Below the pieces are notes generated by a model. The model saw only the letters and a list, made by a program, of their open reading frames with translations, ran no database searches and had not been told where the DNA came from. From Aquabacterium sp. A7-Y (GTDB lineage: Bacteria > Pseudomonadota > Gammaproteobacteria > Burkholderiales > Burkholderiaceae_C): a stretch of 64,000 bases of DNA. How positions within the stretch are numbered: the first letter of the stretch is position 1; the number at the start of each line of letters is the position of its first letter. The stretch covers positions 153,072 to 217,071 of the forward strand of contig NZ_JAPFBW010000008.1 in the NCBI RefSeq assembly GCF_026153205.1, read 5' to 3'. Positions 54,149 through 64,000 of the stretch are shown here, piece by piece. The translations under genes were made by a program, and so were the position numbers.

Positions 54149-54667
54149 TCAGCCGAGGATCTCTTCGACCGTCTTGCCGCGCTTTGCAGCGATCTCGGCA
54201 GGGGTCGTCGAGTTGGTCAGCGCATCCAGCGTCGCGCGCACCATGTTGTAGGGGTTGGTCGAGCCATGGCTCTTGGCCACGATGTCGGTCACGCCCATCA
54301 CTTCGAAGACGGCACGCATCGGGCCGCCGGCGATGATGCCGGCACCGGCGGGGGCCGGCGCCATCAGCACGCGGGCCGCGCCGTGCTCGCCGTTCACCTT
54401 GTGGTGCAGCGTGCCGTTCTTCAGGCTCACCTTGATCATGTTGCGGCGGGCCTGCTCCATCGCCTTCTGGACAGCGACCGGCACTTCACGCGCCTTGCCC
54501 TTGCCCATGCCGATGCGGCCATCGCCGTCGCCGACCACGGTCAGTGCGGCGAAGCCGAGAATACGGCCACCCTTCACCACCTTGGTGACGCGGTTCACGG
54601 CGATCATCTTCTCGCGCAGACCATCGTCGCGGCCTTCGTCGGCCACCTTCGGTTGAAACTTTGCCAT
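54149..54667 (-). CDS. rpsE: 30S ribosomal protein S5
   Basis: 172 residues. The N-terminal dsRBD-like domain ([40 protein letters not shown]) and the C-terminal [24 protein letters not shown] segment mark S5, important for decoding accuracy. Confidence 0.98.
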   Translation of the reverse strand: MAKFQPKVADEGRDDGLREKMIAVNRVTKVVKGGRILGFAALTVVGDGDGRIGMGKGKAREVPVAVQKAMEQARRNMIKVSLKNGTLHHKVNGEHGAARVLMAPAPAGAGIIAGGPMRAVFEVMGVTDIVAKSHGSTNPYNMVRATLDALTNSTTPAEIAAKRGKTVEEILG

Positions 54668-54691
54668 TTCAGATTCCTTGAGGTCTTGCGC

Positions 54692-55057
54692 TTAGAACTG
54701 CAGGCCGCCTTCGCGGGCCGCCTCGGCCAGCGCCTTGACGCGGCCATGGAAGGCGAAGCCAGCGCGGTCGAACGCCACCTTCTCGACGCCGGCAGCCTTG
54801 GCCTTCTCGGCGATGCGCTTGCCGACGAGGGCCGCAGCGTTCACATTGCCGCCCTTGCCGGCGCCACCCAGTTGTTCGCGCACTTCCTTCTCGGCGGTCG
54901 AAGCGGTCGCCAGGACCTTCTGACCGTCTTCCGAGATCACGCTCGCATAGATGTGCGTGTTCGAGCGGAACACCGTCAGTCGCGCGACGCGCAGCTCGGC
55001 GATACGAGCACGGGTCTGGCGGGAGCGGCGCAGGCGCTGTTCTTTCTTGGTCAACAT
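54692..55057 (-). CDS. rplR: 50S ribosomal protein L18
   Basis: 121 residues. [20 protein letters not shown] and the C-terminal [20 protein letters not shown] block identify L18, which binds 5S rRNA. Between rplF and rpsE. Confidence 0.98.
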   Translation of the reverse strand: MLTKKEQRLRRSRQTRARIAELRVARLTVFRSNTHIYASVISEDGQKVLATASTAEKEVREQLGGAGKGGNVNAAALVGKRIAEKAKAAGVEKVAFDRAGFAFHGRVKALAEAAREGGLQF

Positions 55058-55068
55058 CTCGCGGCTCC

Positions 55069-55602
55069 TTACTTCTTCTTGGTCTCTTTGAGGGAGACCT
55101 TCTCGTCCGAATAACGGATGCCCTTGCCCTTGTAGGGCTCGGGCGGACGGAAGGCGCGCACTTCGGCAGCCAGCTGGCCGACGACCTGGCGATCGGCACC
55201 CTTGATCAGGATTTCCGTCTGGGTCGGCGTTTCCACCTTGATGCCAGCGGGCATTTCCTTCACCACCGGGTGCGAGAAACCGATCTGCAGGTTCAGCTTC
55301 TGGCCCTGGGCCTGGGCGCGATAACCCACGCCGACCAGGTTGAGCTTCTTCTCGAAACCCTTGCTGACACCGTTGACCATGTTCGCGACGAGTGCGCGCA
55401 TGGTGCCGGACATCGCATTGGCTTCCGCCGACTCGTTCACCGGGGTGAAGGTCAGCTTGCCGCCATCGTTCTTGACCGTGACCAGCGAGTTGACTTGGCG
55501 CACCAGGGTGCCCAGCGAACCTTTAACGCTGATCTGTTCGGCCGTGATCGCCACATCCACGCCTTGCGGGACGGCAATCGGCATTTTTCCAACGCGGGAC
55601 AT
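55069..55602 (-). CDS. rplF: 50S ribosomal protein L6
   Basis: 177 residues, two L6 folds. [20 protein letters not shown] at the start and [20 protein letters not shown] at the end are the family signatures. It sits near the factor-binding site of the 50S. Confidence 0.98.
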   Translation of the reverse strand: MSRVGKMPIAVPQGVDVAITAEQISVKGSLGTLVRQVNSLVTVKNDGGKLTFTPVNESAEANAMSGTMRALVANMVNGVSKGFEKKLNLVGVGYRAQAQGQKLNLQIGFSHPVVKEMPAGIKVETPTQTEILIKGADRQVVGQLAAEVRAFRPPEPYKGKGIRYSDEKVSLKETKKK

Positions 55603-55618
55603 TTCTCAGCCTCCCTCG

Positions 55619-56014
55619 TTATGCGACGTAGCAGAGCACTTCGCCGCCGATACCGGCTTGACGTGCCTTGCGGTCGGTCATCACGCCCTTGGGCGTCGTC
55701 ACGATCGCCACACCCAGACCGTTCATGACCTGGGGAATCTCGTGGCGGCCCTTGTAGATGCGCAGGCCGGGACGGCTCACGCGCTCCAGGCGCTCGATCA
55801 CCGGACGACCGGCGTAGTACTTCAGCGAAATCTCGAGCTGCGGCTTGGCTTCTTCGCCACGCACCGCGAAACCGTCGATATAGCCTTCGTCCTTCAGGAC
55901 CTGGGCAATCGCCACCTTCAGCTTGGACGCAGGCATCGCAACGCTCGCCTTCTGGACGATCTGCGCGTTGCGGATGCGGGTCAGCATATCGGCGATAGGA
56001 TCACTCATGCTCAT
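55619..56014 (-). CDS. rpsH: 30S ribosomal protein S8
   Basis: 131 residues. [14 protein letters not shown] near the start and [26 protein letters not shown] (in part) at the end. The first of two in-frame ATGs is used, with GGAG seven bases upstream. S8 is the known translational repressor of the spc operon in E. coli. Confidence 0.98.
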   Translation of the reverse strand: MSMSDPIADMLTRIRNAQIVQKASVAMPASKLKVAIAQVLKDEGYIDGFAVRGEEAKPQLEISLKYYAGRPVIERLERVSRPGLRIYKGRHEIPQVMNGLGVAIVTTPKGVMTDRKARQAGIGGEVLCYVA

Positions 56015-56032
56015 TGGAAGTCTCCCTGCCGA

Positions 56033-56338
56033 TTACCAGCTGGCTTTGACCACGCCCGGGATGTCACCCGAGAAGGCCAGTTCACGAATCTTGTTGCGGG
56101 CCAGGCCGAACTTGCGGAAGGTGCCACGGGGGCGGCCGGTCAGTTCGCAACGGTTGCGCTGGCGCGTCGGGTTGGCATTGCGCGGGAGCTTCTGCAGCTC
56201 CAGGCGGGCCAGGTAACGCTCTTCGTCGGACTTCTTGGCGTCGTTGGCGACAGCCTTCAGCTCGGCATATTTCTTCGCGTACTTGGCGGCCAGGTCGGCG
56301 CGCTTCTGTTCGCGTTGCTTCATCGAAACTTTAGCCAC
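56033..56338 (-). CDS. rpsN: 30S ribosomal protein S14
   Basis: 101 residues, the zinc-less long form (no CxxC pairs). [20 protein letters not shown] is the S14 signature. It starts with GTG at 56338. Between rplE and rpsH. Confidence 0.98.
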   Translation of the reverse strand: MAKVSMKQREQKRADLAAKYAKKYAELKAVANDAKKSDEERYLARLELQKLPRNANPTRQRNRCELTGRPRGTFRKFGLARNKIRELAFSGDIPGVVKASW

Positions 56339-56346
56339 GAGCCACC

Positions 56347-56886
56347 TCAGTTCTTGAACGGGAAACGGAACTCAGCGAGGAGCGCCTTGCACTCTTCGTC
56401 AGACTTCGCCGTCGTGGTGATGCTGATATTCAGGCCGCGCAGCGCGTCGACCTTGTCGTACTCGATCTCGGGGAAGATGATCTGTTCTTTGACGCCGACG
56501 TTGTAGTTGCCGCGACCGTCGAAGGAACGACCCGAGATACCGCGGAAGTCGCGCACGCGGGGCAGTGCCACGGTGACGAAACGGTCCAGGAACTCATACA
56601 TCTGGACACCACGCAGCGTCACCATGCAGCCGATAGGCACACCGTCGCGGATCTTGAAGCCCGCGATGGCCTTGCGGCTCTTGGTGACCACGGGCTTCTG
56701 GCCGGCGATCTTGGTGAGGTCGCCCACGGCGTGATCCATCACCTTCTTGTCGGCGACCGCCTCGCTCACGCCCATGTTGAGCGTGATCTTGGTGATGCGC
56801 GGGACTTCCATCACCGACTTGTAGCCGAACTTCTGCACCAGGTTCGGCACCACTTTTTCGCGGTAAAACTCTTGCAAACGAGCCAT
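56347..56886 (-). CDS. rplE: 50S ribosomal protein L5
   Basis: 179 residues. [20 protein letters not shown] and [20 protein letters not shown] are diagnostic. L5 binds 5S rRNA and forms an inter-subunit bridge. Between rplX and rpsN. Confidence 0.98.
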   Translation of the reverse strand: MARLQEFYREKVVPNLVQKFGYKSVMEVPRITKITLNMGVSEAVADKKVMDHAVGDLTKIAGQKPVVTKSRKAIAGFKIRDGVPIGCMVTLRGVQMYEFLDRFVTVALPRVRDFRGISGRSFDGRGNYNVGVKEQIIFPEIEYDKVDALRGLNISITTTAKSDEECKALLAEFRFPFKN

Positions 56887-56897
56887 CTCGAACCTCT

Positions 56898-57215
56898 TTA
56901 AGCCTTGATCTCTTCGCCGCTCGACTTGAAGACGCGAACCTTCTTGCCATCAGCCAGGAGCTTGATGCCAACGCGGTCGGCCTTGCCGGAAGCGGGATTG
57001 AAGATGGCAACGTTCGACTGGTGGATCGGCATGGTCTTGTCGACGATGCCGCCGGTCGTGCCCTTCATCGGGTTCGGGCGCACGTGCTTCTTGACGACGT
57101 TGATGCCTTCCACGGTGACATGGTCGGCGTCGATGCGCGCGGACACGGTGCCGCGCTTGCCCTTGTCGCGGCCGGTCAACACGATGACCTGGTCGCCTTT
57201 ACGAATTTTGTTCAT
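56898..57215 (-). CDS. rplX: 50S ribosomal protein L24
   Basis: 105 residues. The KOW motif is in [20 protein letters not shown], and [20 protein letters not shown] follows. L24 is an early 50S assembly initiator. Directly after rplN. Confidence 0.98.
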   Translation of the reverse strand: MNKIRKGDQVIVLTGRDKGKRGTVSARIDADHVTVEGINVVKKHVRPNPMKGTTGGIVDKTMPIHQSNVAIFNPASGKADRVGIKLLADGKKVRVFKSSGEEIKA

Positions 57216-57235
57216 GGCCTGCCCTCGCTCGCAGC

Positions 57236-57604
57236 TCAGAGAACTTCCGGGGCCAGCGACACGATCTTCATGAAGCGCTCGGTACGCAGTTCACGCGTGA
57301 CCGGGCCGAAGATGCGGGTGCCGATGGGCTCCAACTTGGCGTTCAGCAGCACCGCAGCGTTGCCGTCGAACTTGATCAGCGAGCCATCCTGACGGCGCAC
57401 GCCCTTGGCGGTACGCACGACCACAGCGCTGTAGACCTCGCCCTTCTTGACGCGGCCACGCGGTGCGGCTTCCTTGATGCTCACCTTGATGATGTCGCCG
57501 ATACCGGCGTAACGACGCTTGGAGCCACCGAGCACCTTGATACACATGACGGACTTCGCGCCAGTGTTGTCGGCGACGTCCAGTCGCGATTGCATTTGAA
57601 TCAT
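57236..57604 (-). CDS. rplN: 50S ribosomal protein L14
   Basis: 122 residues, the exact usual length when started at [20 protein letters not shown] (57604). A four-residue upstream extension in the frame is not used. First gene of the spc unit here, driven by the consensus promoter at 57778-57806. Confidence 0.98.
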   Translation of the reverse strand: MIQMQSRLDVADNTGAKSVMCIKVLGGSKRRYAGIGDIIKVSIKEAAPRGRVKKGEVYSAVVVRTAKGVRRQDGSLIKFDGNAAVLLNAKLEPIGTRIFGPVTRELRTERFMKIVSLAPEVL

Positions 57605-57777
57605 GTATGTCCCCAACTTTTCCCGCTGCGCCCCCTGCGCCCATCGCAGGAAACATGTGCGGTCAGTCTTGGGCCCGTTCAGACCGAGCGAGCCCGGCCA
57701 CTGGGCGAAGCCGGCTCGTCTTGGGCGCCTGCCAAAAATGTATGGCGACGCCCACCCGAATTCCGGCGAAGCTGCGA

Positions 57778-57806
57778 ATTATGCGAGAGAGCGCCAGGGA
57801 TGTCAA
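57778..57806 (-). promoter_or_regulatory. sigma-70 promoter of the spc operon
   Basis: On the minus strand TTGACA (57806-57801), a 17-base spacer and CATAAT (57783-57778). It is a perfect -35 with optimal spacing and a five-of-six -10. It gives a leader of about 165 bases before rplN. Confidence 0.85.
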
Positions 57807-57888
57807 CAATCTGCTTGGGAGACCAACAGATTGTTTGGGCCTCCCGCCGCGCCCCTCCCCCGGCGCACGCCCCGGGGGCTCAAAACAC

Positions 57889-58404
57889 TCAGCCGCGCAG
57901 TTGCTTGGCCTGCGCCAGCAGGGTCTGTGCGTTGCTGACCTCGAACTTGCCGGGTGCCTCGACGTTCAGCGTCTTGACCACCCCGTCGACCACCAGCATC
58001 GAGTAGCGCTGCGAGCGCACGCCCATACCCTTGGCCGTCAGGTCCAGCGTCAGACCGGTGGCGCGCGCGAAGTCACCGCTGCCGTCGGCCATCATGCGGA
58101 CCTTGCCCGCGGTCTTCTGGTCACGGCCCCAGGCGCCCATCACGAAGGCGTCGTTGACCGACACACACCAGATCTCATCGACGCCCGCTGCCTTGAAGGC
58201 ATCGAAGTTCTCGACATAGCCCGGCACGTGCTGGGCCGAGCAGGTCGGCGTGTAGGCACCGGGCAGCGCGAAGATGGCGACGGTCTTGCCGGCCGTGGCC
58301 TCCTGGATGTCGAACACGTTCGGACCGAGCGAGCAGCCGTTGCCCTCGACCTCGATGAACTCCTGCAGCTTGCCCGCGGGCAGCTTGTCGCCAACTTTCA
58401 GCAT
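57889..58404 (-). CDS. peroxiredoxin (Prx5/hybrid-type, AhpC/TSA superfamily)
   Basis: 171 residues. The peroxidatic Cys55 lies in ALPGAYTPTCSAQHVPGY, the Prx5 group motif PxxxTxxC. A second segment is VCVSVNDAFVMGAWG-like. It reduces peroxides with thioredoxin, glutaredoxin or glutathione. AGGAGGAG precedes the ATG. It sits between the S10-operon terminator and the spc promoter, so it is probably a separate unit within the ribosomal cluster. Confidence 0.95.
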   Translation of the reverse strand: MLKVGDKLPAGKLQEFIEVEGNGCSLGPNVFDIQEATAGKTVAIFALPGAYTPTCSAQHVPGYVENFDAFKAAGVDEIWCVSVNDAFVMGAWGRDQKTAGKVRMMADGSGDFARATGLTLDLTAKGMGVRSQRYSMLVVDGVVKTLNVEAPGKFEVSNAQTLLAQAKQLRG

Positions 58405-58448
58405 GGTGTGCGTCTCCTCCTAAAGAATGGACCAAAACACGCGGCCAT

Positions 58449-58487
58449 AAAAAAACGGCCGGGCGCCATTGTGGCGCACGACCGTTT
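58449..58487 (-). terminator. intrinsic terminator after rpsQ (end of S10 operon)
   Basis: The stem AAACGG-CG-GCGCC/GGCGC-CG-CCGTTT has two single mismatches and an ATTGT loop. Read on the minus strand it is followed by seven T residues. It lies 45 bases past the rpsQ stop. Confidence 0.88.
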
Positions 58488-58532
58488 CCTGGCGCCGCGC
58501 GGGGCCTTGACCCCGGTGCGGCGGTTTCGTCC

Positions 58533-58808
58533 TCAGACGACGCGAGCCTTCTCGATCAGGCGCGTCACGACCCAAGACTTCTGCTTGGAGATCGGACGGC
58601 CTTCGGCGATCTCGACCACGTCGCCCATCTTGTACTCGCCGTTTTCGTCATGGGCGTGGTACTTGCGGGACCGGGCCACGATCTTGCCGTAGAGCTCGTG
58701 CTTCACGCGGTTCTCGACCAGGACCGTGACGGTCTTGGCGCGCTTGTCGCTCACCACACGACCGACGAAGGTGCGGGTGTTCTTCTGAGCGGCTTGAGCT
58801 TCCGTCAT
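58533..58808 (-). CDS. rpsQ: 30S ribosomal protein S17
   Basis: 91 residues. The OB fold has [20 protein letters not shown] and the [20 protein letters not shown] block. Its ATG overlaps the rpmC stop by four bases. Last gene of the S10 operon before a strong terminator. Confidence 0.98.
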   Translation of the reverse strand: MTEAQAAQKNTRTFVGRVVSDKRAKTVTVLVENRVKHELYGKIVARSRKYHAHDENGEYKMGDVVEIAEGRPISKQKSWVVTRLIEKARVV

Positions 58809-59008
58809 TTGGCGGCTCCTTCTTTCTTCTTCTCGGCCAGGATGGTCTTGGCGCGAGCGATGTCGCGGCGGGTCTTCTTCAGCTGGCTGTGGTCGCTCAG
58901 CTGCTGGGTCGCCTTTTGCATGCGCAGGCCGAAGTGGGCCTTCAGCAGGTCCTTGACTTCCTTCTGCAGGCCGTCGACGTCCTTGTTGCGCAGTTCAGAT
59001 GCTTTCAT
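58805..59008 (-). CDS. rpmC: 50S ribosomal protein L29
   Basis: 67 residues, a helical hairpin ([40 protein letters not shown]). Located at the exit tunnel, near trigger-factor/SRP docking. Coupled to rpsQ. Confidence 0.97.
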   Translation of the reverse strand: MKASELRNKDVDGLQKEVKDLLKAHFGLRMQKATQQLSDHSQLKKTRRDIARAKTILAEKKKEGAAK

Positions 59009-59029
59009 ACAGTTCTCCGAATGCGTCGA

Positions 59030-59446
59030 TCAGGTGCCCATCTGGCGTGCGACGAAGATCGTGCGCAGCGGCAGCTTGGCGGACGCCAGTTGGAAGGCCT
59101 CGCGGGCGAGTTCTTCCGGCACACCGTTGATCTCGTAGAGCACCTTGCCCGGCTGGATCTCAGCCACGTAGTACTCCGGGTTGCCCTTGCCGTTACCCAT
59201 ACGGACTTCGGCAGGCTTCTGCGAGATCGGCTTGTCCGGGAAGATGCGGATCCAGATGCGGCCGCCACGCTTCACGTGACGGGAGATCGCACGACGTGCC
59301 GCCTCGATCTGGCGCGCCGTCAGACGGCCGCGCTCGGTGGCCTTCAGGCCGAAGTCGCCGAACGACACGTTCGTGCCGCGCGTGGCGATACCGGTGTTAC
59401 GGCCCTTCTGCTCTTTGCGGTACTTGCGACGAGCGGGTTGCAACAT
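59030..59446 (-). CDS. rplP: 50S ribosomal protein L16
   Basis: 138 residues. [20 protein letters not shown] and [20 protein letters not shown] are diagnostic of L16, which helps shape the A-site tRNA and 5S contacts. Between rpsC and rpmC. Confidence 0.98.
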   Translation of the reverse strand: MLQPARRKYRKEQKGRNTGIATRGTNVSFGDFGLKATERGRLTARQIEAARRAISRHVKRGGRIWIRIFPDKPISQKPAEVRMGNGKGNPEYYVAEIQPGKVLYEINGVPEELAREAFQLASAKLPLRTIFVARQMGT

Positions 59447-59458
59447 TCTTTATTCTCC

Positions 59459-60343
59459 TTACGCCTCGCCCGTGCCGGAGCCCGGGGTGGCGGCTTTGCG
59501 CACGCGCTTGACCGCAGCGGTCTTGGCGTCTGCGGCTTCGGCAGGCTTGTCGCTGCCATCGGCCGGAGCTTCGTTACGGCCAGCGCCGGCACGAGCACCG
59601 GGGCCACCGCGCGGCGGGCGGCGGTCGCCGGACGGGCGATCGCCACGCGGGCCACGGCGGTTGCGACGGTCGTCTTCCGGACGCTCGTCGGTCTTGGCCG
59701 CCGGCGCTTCGCCGCGGCCCAGACGGTCGCCCTTGTAGACCCACACCTTGACGCCGATGACGCCGTAGGTGGTCTTCGCTTCCGAGAAGCCGTAGTCGAT
59801 GTCGGCGCGCAGGGTGTGCAGGGGCACACGGCCTTCGCGATACCACTCGGTACGTGCGATTTCGATGCCGTTCAGACGGCCGGCGGACATGATCTTGATA
59901 CCCTGGGCGCCCAGACGCATCGCGTTCTGCATCGCGCGCTTCATGGCGCGGCGGAACATGATGCGCTTCTCGAGCTGCTGGGTGATCGAGTCGGCGATCA
60001 GCTGGGCATCGATTTCGGGCTTGCGCACTTCCTCGATGTTCACTGCCACCGGCACACCCAGGCGGCGCGTCAGTTCGGCCTTCAGGTTCTCGATGTCCTC
60101 GCCCTTCTTGCCGATCACGACACCCGGACGCGCCGAGAAGATCGTGATGCGGGCGTTCTTGGCCGGACGCTCGATCAGGATGCGCGACACTGCAGCGTTC
60201 TTCAGACGCTGCTTCAGGTACTCGCGCACCTGCAAGTCTTCAGCCAGCATGGTGCTGAAGTTGCGGTTCGATGCATACCAGCGCGACGCCCAGGCACGGG
60301 TGACGGGCAGCCGGAAGCCGGTCGGATGGATTTTCTGTCCCAT
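59459..60343 (-). CDS. rpsC: 30S ribosomal protein S3 with extended C-terminus
   Basis: 294 residues. The S3 core (about 1-215) is standard: [20 protein letters not shown], the KH domain [20 protein letters not shown], and [20 protein letters not shown]. The last 75 residues or so are a disordered Arg/Pro/Gly/Ala-rich tail, about 60 longer than in E. coli. S3 lines the mRNA entry channel; the tail may add RNA binding. Confidence 0.97.
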   Translation of the reverse strand: MGQKIHPTGFRLPVTRAWASRWYASNRNFSTMLAEDLQVREYLKQRLKNAAVSRILIERPAKNARITIFSARPGVVIGKKGEDIENLKAELTRRLGVPVAVNIEEVRKPEIDAQLIADSITQQLEKRIMFRRAMKRAMQNAMRLGAQGIKIMSAGRLNGIEIARTEWYREGRVPLHTLRADIDYGFSEAKTTYGVIGVKVWVYKGDRLGRGEAPAAKTDERPEDDRRNRRGPRGDRPSGDRRPPRGGPGARAGAGRNEAPADGSDKPAEAADAKTAAVKRVRKAATPGSGTGEA

Positions 60344-60361
60344 AGTCTTCCTGTCTGCCTA

Positions 60362-60691
60362 TCAGTTGCCGACGGTGACGAAGATGTGGCAGGTGGGCTT
60401 GCTGATGCGGTTGCCGCGGCCCTTGGCGCGCGCGGTGAAACGCTTCAGCGTGGCGCCTTGCTCCACATAGATCGTCTTGACCTTCAGTTCGTCGATGTCG
60501 GCACCATCGTTGTGCTCGGCATTGGCGATGGCGGATTCGAGCGCCTTCTTGATGATCACGGCAGCCTTCTTCTGCGTGAACGTCAGGATGTTGAGCGCCT
60601 GGTCCACCTTCTTGCCGCGGATCAGGTCAGCCACCAGTCGACCCTTGTCGACCGACAGGCGGACGCCGCGAACACTTGCACGGGTTTCCAT
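60362..60691 (-). CDS. rplV: 50S ribosomal protein L22
   Basis: 109 residues. [20 protein letters not shown] and [20 protein letters not shown], whose extended loop lines the exit tunnel. Between rpsS and rpsC. Confidence 0.98.
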   Translation of the reverse strand: METRASVRGVRLSVDKGRLVADLIRGKKVDQALNILTFTQKKAAVIIKKALESAIANAEHNDGADIDELKVKTIYVEQGATLKRFTARAKGRGNRISKPTCHIFVTVGN

Positions 60692-60700
60692 GGCCTCTCC

Positions 60701-60976
60701 TTACCGTTTCGCTTTCTTGTCCGCGGGGTGACCCTTGAACGTGCGGGTCAGCGCGAACTCGCCGAGCTTGTGGCCGACCATCTGGTCGGTCACGTACACC
60801 GGCACGTGCTGCTTGCCGTTGTGCACGGCAATGGTCAGACCGATGAACTCGGGCAGGATGGTGGAACGGCGCGACCAGGTCTTGATCGGCTTCTTGTCCT
60901 TGGTCTCGACCGCCTTCTCCACCTTGCTTTGCAGGTGGTGGTCGACGAACGGACCCTTCTTGAGTGAACGAGCCAT
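60701..60976 (-). CDS. rpsS: 30S ribosomal protein S19
   Basis: 91 residues. [20 protein letters not shown] and [20 protein letters not shown] identify S19, at the head of the 30S with S13. Confidence 0.98.
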   Translation of the reverse strand: MARSLKKGPFVDHHLQSKVEKAVETKDKKPIKTWSRRSTILPEFIGLTIAVHNGKQHVPVYVTDQMVGHKLGEFALTRTFKGHPADKKAKR

Positions 60977-60986
60977 AGCCTACCTC

Positions 60987-61811
60987 TTACTTCTTGCGAC
61001 GCGACACGATCATGTTCTGCGTGCGCTTGTTGTTGCGGGTGCGGTAGCCCTTGGTGAGCGTGTTCCACGGAGAGACCGGGGCACGCGCCTCGCCGGTGCG
61101 GCCTTCGCCACCACCGTGCGGGTGATCCACCGGGTTCATGGCAACGCCACGAACGGTCGGGCGGATGCCCTTCCAGCGGATCGCGCCGGCCTTGCCGTAC
61201 TGGCGCAGGCTATGCTCTTCGTTCGAAACTTCACCGATGGTCGCACGGCAGTCGATGTGGATGCGGCGCACTTCGCCCGAGCGCAGGCGCACTTGAGCGT
61301 AGGTGCCTTCGCGGGCCATCAGCACGGCGGAGGCGCCAGCCGAACGCGCGATCTGGGCACCTTTGCCGGGCAGCATCTCGATGCAGTGGATGGTCGAGCC
61401 CACCGGAATGTTGCGGATCGGCAGCGTGTTGCCGGCCTTGATCGGCGCCTCGGCGCCGCTCAGCACGGTCGAACCCACTTCCAGGCCGCGCGGGGCGATG
61501 ATGTAGCGACGCTCGCCGTCGGCATAGCACACCAGCGCGATGTGGGCCGTGCGGTTGGGGTCGTACTCGACGCGCTCCACCTTTGCCGGGATGCCGTCCT
61601 TGTTGCGACGGAAATCGACGACACGGTAGTGATGCTTGTGACCCCCGCCCTTGTGACGGGTGGTGATGTGGCCGTTGTTGTTGCGGCCCGCATTCTGCTT
61701 CTGCGGCTCGAGCAGCGACTTTTCAGGCGCGCCCTTGTGCAGATGCGAATGCACCACTTTCACCACGGCGCGACGGCCGGGCGAGGTGGGCTTCAGTTTG
61801 ACGACGGCCAT
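60987..61811 (-). CDS. rplB: 50S ribosomal protein L2
   Basis: 274 residues. [20 protein letters not shown] and [20 protein letters not shown], the latter with the conserved His near the peptidyl-transferase centre. The ATG shares one base with the rplW stop (TAATG). Confidence 0.98.
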   Translation of the reverse strand: MAVVKLKPTSPGRRAVVKVVHSHLHKGAPEKSLLEPQKQNAGRNNNGHITTRHKGGGHKHHYRVVDFRRNKDGIPAKVERVEYDPNRTAHIALVCYADGERRYIIAPRGLEVGSTVLSGAEAPIKAGNTLPIRNIPVGSTIHCIEMLPGKGAQIARSAGASAVLMAREGTYAQVRLRSGEVRRIHIDCRATIGEVSNEEHSLRQYGKAGAIRWKGIRPTVRGVAMNPVDHPHGGGEGRTGEARAPVSPWNTLTKGYRTRNNKRTQNMIVSRRKK

Positions 61812-62125
61812 TACGCAGCCTCCCCGGAGAAGTTGAGCTCTTGGCCTTCCTTCAGCGACACGTAGGCTTTCTTGACATTGTCACGACGCCCGATCGTGCG
61901 GCCAAAGCGCTTGACCTTGCCCTTCTGGTTCACCACCTGAACGGCATCCACCTCGACCTTGAACATCAGTTCAACGGCAGCCTTGATCTCGGGCTTGGTG
62001 GCGTCGCGCAGGACCTTGAACAGCACCTGGTTGTGCTTCTCGGCAACCGACGTGGCCTTCTCGGACACGATGGGAGCGACGAGCACCTGCATCAGGCGAC
62101 CTTCATCGAATTTCAGAGTGCTCAT
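61811..62125 (-). CDS. rplW: 50S ribosomal protein L23
   Basis: 104 residues. [20 protein letters not shown] and [20 protein letters not shown]. The main docking site for trigger factor and SRP at the exit tunnel. It overlaps the rplD stop by four bases. Confidence 0.98.
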   Translation of the reverse strand: MSTLKFDEGRLMQVLVAPIVSEKATSVAEKHNQVLFKVLRDATKPEIKAAVELMFKVEVDAVQVVNQKGKVKRFGRTIGRRDNVKKAYVSLKEGQELNFSGEAA

Positions 62126-62742
62126 GCGAACATCTCCTTGAGCTTCTCCATCGCGGCCTTCGTCACCAGGACCTTCTTGTAGAAGACCAGCGACAGCGGA
62201 TCGGCGTAGCGCGGCTCGACGACGAGCACGTTGGCCAGGTTGCGCGAGGCGAGGTAGAGGTTTTCGTCGACCTGGTCGGCAATCACCATGACAGACTCGA
62301 GGCCCATGGCCTTGAACTTCTGTGCCAGCGCCTTGGTCTTGGGCGACTCGACCGTCAGGGAGTCGACCACGGCCAGGCGGCCGTCACGGGCCAGCTGCGA
62401 GAAGATGGCGGCCATGCCGGCACGGAACATCTTCTTGTTGACCTTCTGGGTGAAGTTTTCGTCGGGGCTGTTCGGGAAGATCCGACCGCCTCCACGCCAC
62501 AGCGGCGACGAGGTCATACCGGCGCGAGCGCGGCCGGTGCCCTTCTGGCGCCAGGGCTTCTTGGTGGAGTGCTTGACCATCGCGCGGTCCTTCTGGGCAC
62601 GGGTGCCCTGGCGCGCATTGGCCTGGTAAGCGACAACGATCTGGTGCACCAGCGCTTCGTTGTAGTCGCGACCGAACACGGTGTCAGGAGCGTCCACCTT
62701 CGAGGCGGCCTGACCTTGTTCGTTCAGGAGCTCGAGCTGCAT
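62122..62742 (-). CDS. rplD: 50S ribosomal protein L4
   Basis: 206 residues. [20 protein letters not shown] and [20 protein letters not shown] form the tunnel loop. In E. coli L4 also represses the S10 operon. Its start shares one base with the rplC stop (TAATG). Confidence 0.98.
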   Translation of the reverse strand: MQLELLNEQGQAASKVDAPDTVFGRDYNEALVHQIVVAYQANARQGTRAQKDRAMVKHSTKKPWRQKGTGRARAGMTSSPLWRGGGRIFPNSPDENFTQKVNKKMFRAGMAAIFSQLARDGRLAVVDSLTVESPKTKALAQKFKAMGLESVMVIADQVDENLYLASRNLANVLVVEPRYADPLSLVFYKKVLVTKAAMEKLKEMFA

Positions 62743-63413
62743 TACTGGGCTCCTTTCTTGACCTTGACCTTGACTGCGGGGCGCACGACGACGTGGCCGC
62801 CCTTGGCGCCCGGAACGGCGCCCTTGACCAACAGCAGCTGGCGGGCTTCGTCGATGCGGACGATGTCGAGGTTCTGCGTGGTGGTGGTCTCGTCGCCGAG
62901 GTGGCCGGTCATCTTCTTGCCCGGGAACACGCGGCCGGGATCCTGCGCCATCGAGATCGAGCCGGGCACGTTGTGCGAACGGCTGTTACCGTGGGAGGCG
63001 CGCTGCGAACCGAAGTTGTGGCGCTTGATGGTGCCCGCGAAACCCTTGCCGATCGAAGTGCCCTGCACGTCGACCATCTGGCCCACGGCGAACATCGACA
63101 GCGGCAGCTGCGCGCCGGCCTTGTACTCGGCGGCGACGTCGGCAGACACGCGGAATTCTTTGAGCAGTTCGCCGGCTTCGACGCCCGCTTTCGCGAGGTG
63201 GCCAGCTTCCGGCTTGGTCACGCGCGAGGCTTTGCGCGCACCGAACGCCACCTGGATGGCGCTGTAGCCGTCGGTCTCAACGGTTTTCACCTGGGTCACG
63301 CGGTTGTTGGACACGTCCAGCACCGTCACGGGCACGGCGTCGCCGTCGTCCGTGAAGATGCGCATCATGCCCACCTTGCGGCCCAGCAATCCGAGGCGAT
63401 TGCTAAGACTCAT
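62742..63413 (-). CDS. rplC: 50S ribosomal protein L3
   Basis: 223 residues from [20 protein letters not shown] at 63413. The methylated-Gln/tunnel loop region is [29 protein letters not shown] precedes the ATG; the 33-residue upstream extension of the frame is leader. An early 50S assembly protein. Confidence 0.98.
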   Translation of the reverse strand: MSLSNRLGLLGRKVGMMRIFTDDGDAVPVTVLDVSNNRVTQVKTVETDGYSAIQVAFGARKASRVTKPEAGHLAKAGVEAGELLKEFRVSADVAAEYKAGAQLPLSMFAVGQMVDVQGTSIGKGFAGTIKRHNFGSQRASHGNSRSHNVPGSISMAQDPGRVFPGKKMTGHLGDETTTTQNLDIVRIDEARQLLLVKGAVPGAKGGHVVVRPAVKVKVKKGAQ

Positions 63414-63591
63414 TGTTTTCTCCAATGTCCGACAGCGATTGGCCGGACTGACTGATTTGCGGCGCCCGGGGGCGCCACCGTAGAAACCACAAAGGCCCAC
63501 CGAAGTGGGCACCTGCGGAAAAGCCGGGGATTATAGCAACGGCGGCCGTCGCCGCAATCACCATGACCCCACAGGCGTCTAGTATTGCCGC
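63414..63591 (-). promoter_or_regulatory. rpsJ-rplC intercistronic region with UUCG hairpin
   Basis: A 178-base gap inside the S10 operon. On the minus strand the hairpin GCCCAC-TTCG-GTGGGC (63510-63495) has a stable cUUCGg tetraloop and is followed by CTTTGTGGTTTC. It could be an attenuator or an mRNA stability element. Confidence 0.5.
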
Positions 63592-63903
63592 TTATTGCAG
63601 CTTGATCTCGACGTCCACGCCGGCCGGCAGGTCCAGCTTCATCAGCGCGTCGACGGTCTTGTCGGTCGGATCGACGATGTCCATCAGGCGCTGGTGGGTG
63701 CGGATCTCGAACTGGTCGCGCGAGGTCTTGTTGACGTGCGGCGAACGCAGGATGTCGAAACGCTGCTGGCGGGTCGGCAGGGGCACGGGGCCCTTGACGA
63801 TGGCGCCGGTGCGCTTGGCAGTGTCGACGATCTCGAGTGCCGACTGGTCGATCAGCTTGTAGTCGAACGCCTTGAGGCGGATGCGGATCTTTTGCTTTTG
63901 CAT
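63592..63903 (-). CDS. rpsJ: 30S ribosomal protein S10 (NusE)
   Basis: 103 residues. [20 protein letters not shown] and [20 protein letters not shown] are diagnostic. It acts in the 30S head and, as NusE, in transcription antitermination. AGGA precedes the ATG. The 97 bases to the window end are leader with no gene. Confidence 0.98.
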   Translation of the reverse strand: MQKQKIRIRLKAFDYKLIDQSALEIVDTAKRTGAIVKGPVPLPTRQQRFDILRSPHVNKTSRDQFEIRTHQRLMDIVDPTDKTVDALMKLDLPAGVDVEIKLQ

Positions 63904-64000
63904 GACTGGGTCCTAAAGAGCGGTGCCGCGGGGGGGCGGCGGTGTTTCGAGGCTGGGAGCAGGGGGCCGGGCGGCACCCCTACTCCGAAGTCACGCGATG

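Noticed and set aside
58889..60967. 692-codon plus-strand frame across rpmC-rplP-rpsC-rplV-rpsS
   Set aside because: Lies antisense to five ribosomal genes and has no family features.

Overview
The window is a GC-rich (roughly two-thirds G+C) stretch of a betaproteobacterial chromosome. It fits the Burkholderiales, probably the Rubrivivax/Leptothrix/Caldimonas side. The reasons are the gene order and sequence of the S10-spc-alpha ribosomal block, PEP-CTERM exosortase substrates, many lipoproteins with GGG/GDDD-type linkers, and an RsbRST stressosome module without a sigma-B gene. The genus is an inference. There are no rRNA genes, insertion sequences, CRISPR arrays or prophage genes.

Layout. 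1-6000: the 3' part of an AraC regulator, a cold-shock gene with a shared bidirectional terminator, an orphan periplasmic binding protein, two convergent PEP-CTERM proteins and a secreted ricin-type lectin. 6100-11650: a tightly coupled operon rsbR-rsbS-rsbT, an ATPase/SpoIIE phosphatase fusion, a histidine kinase and a REC-PAS-HK-REC hybrid kinase, that is, a stressosome wired into phosphorelay proteins. 11800-25700: M32 carboxypeptidase, PAS hybrid kinase, GST, arginase-fold protein, YpfJ-type metallopeptidase, NAD(P)-binding protein with an apparent frameshift at its start, a divergent AraC regulator, animal-type haem peroxidase lipoprotein, VOC protein/HxlR pair, and a TetR regulator with a palindromic operator. 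26000-44000: an accessory region of secreted and lipoproteins (beta-helix proteins, M28 aminopeptidase, GH88-discoidin hydrolase, CHRD repeats). It also holds an EF-hand/transglycosylase-like protein, a stand-alone ketosynthase that has lost its catalytic triad, a lone deaminase-fold protein, tiny coupled ORFs and a decayed CHRD fragment.

44000-48260 (minus strand): initiator tRNA-fMet, dsbD, cutA and a NodIJ-like ABC exporter. 48300-63900 (minus strand): rpsJ to rpsQ (S10 operon) ends at a clear intrinsic terminator. It is followed by a peroxiredoxin gene, then by a consensus sigma-70 promoter that starts the spc/alpha run rplN to rplQ, including secY, infA, rpmJ and rpoA.

The most unusual items are the catalytically dead ketosynthase next to the EF-hand/transglycosylase-like protein, the stressosome/two-component fusion operon, the single-base lesion at the start of the NAD(P)-binding gene, the CHRD pseudogene scar, and the deaminase-fold gene with a 30-bp perfect palindrome just downstream.
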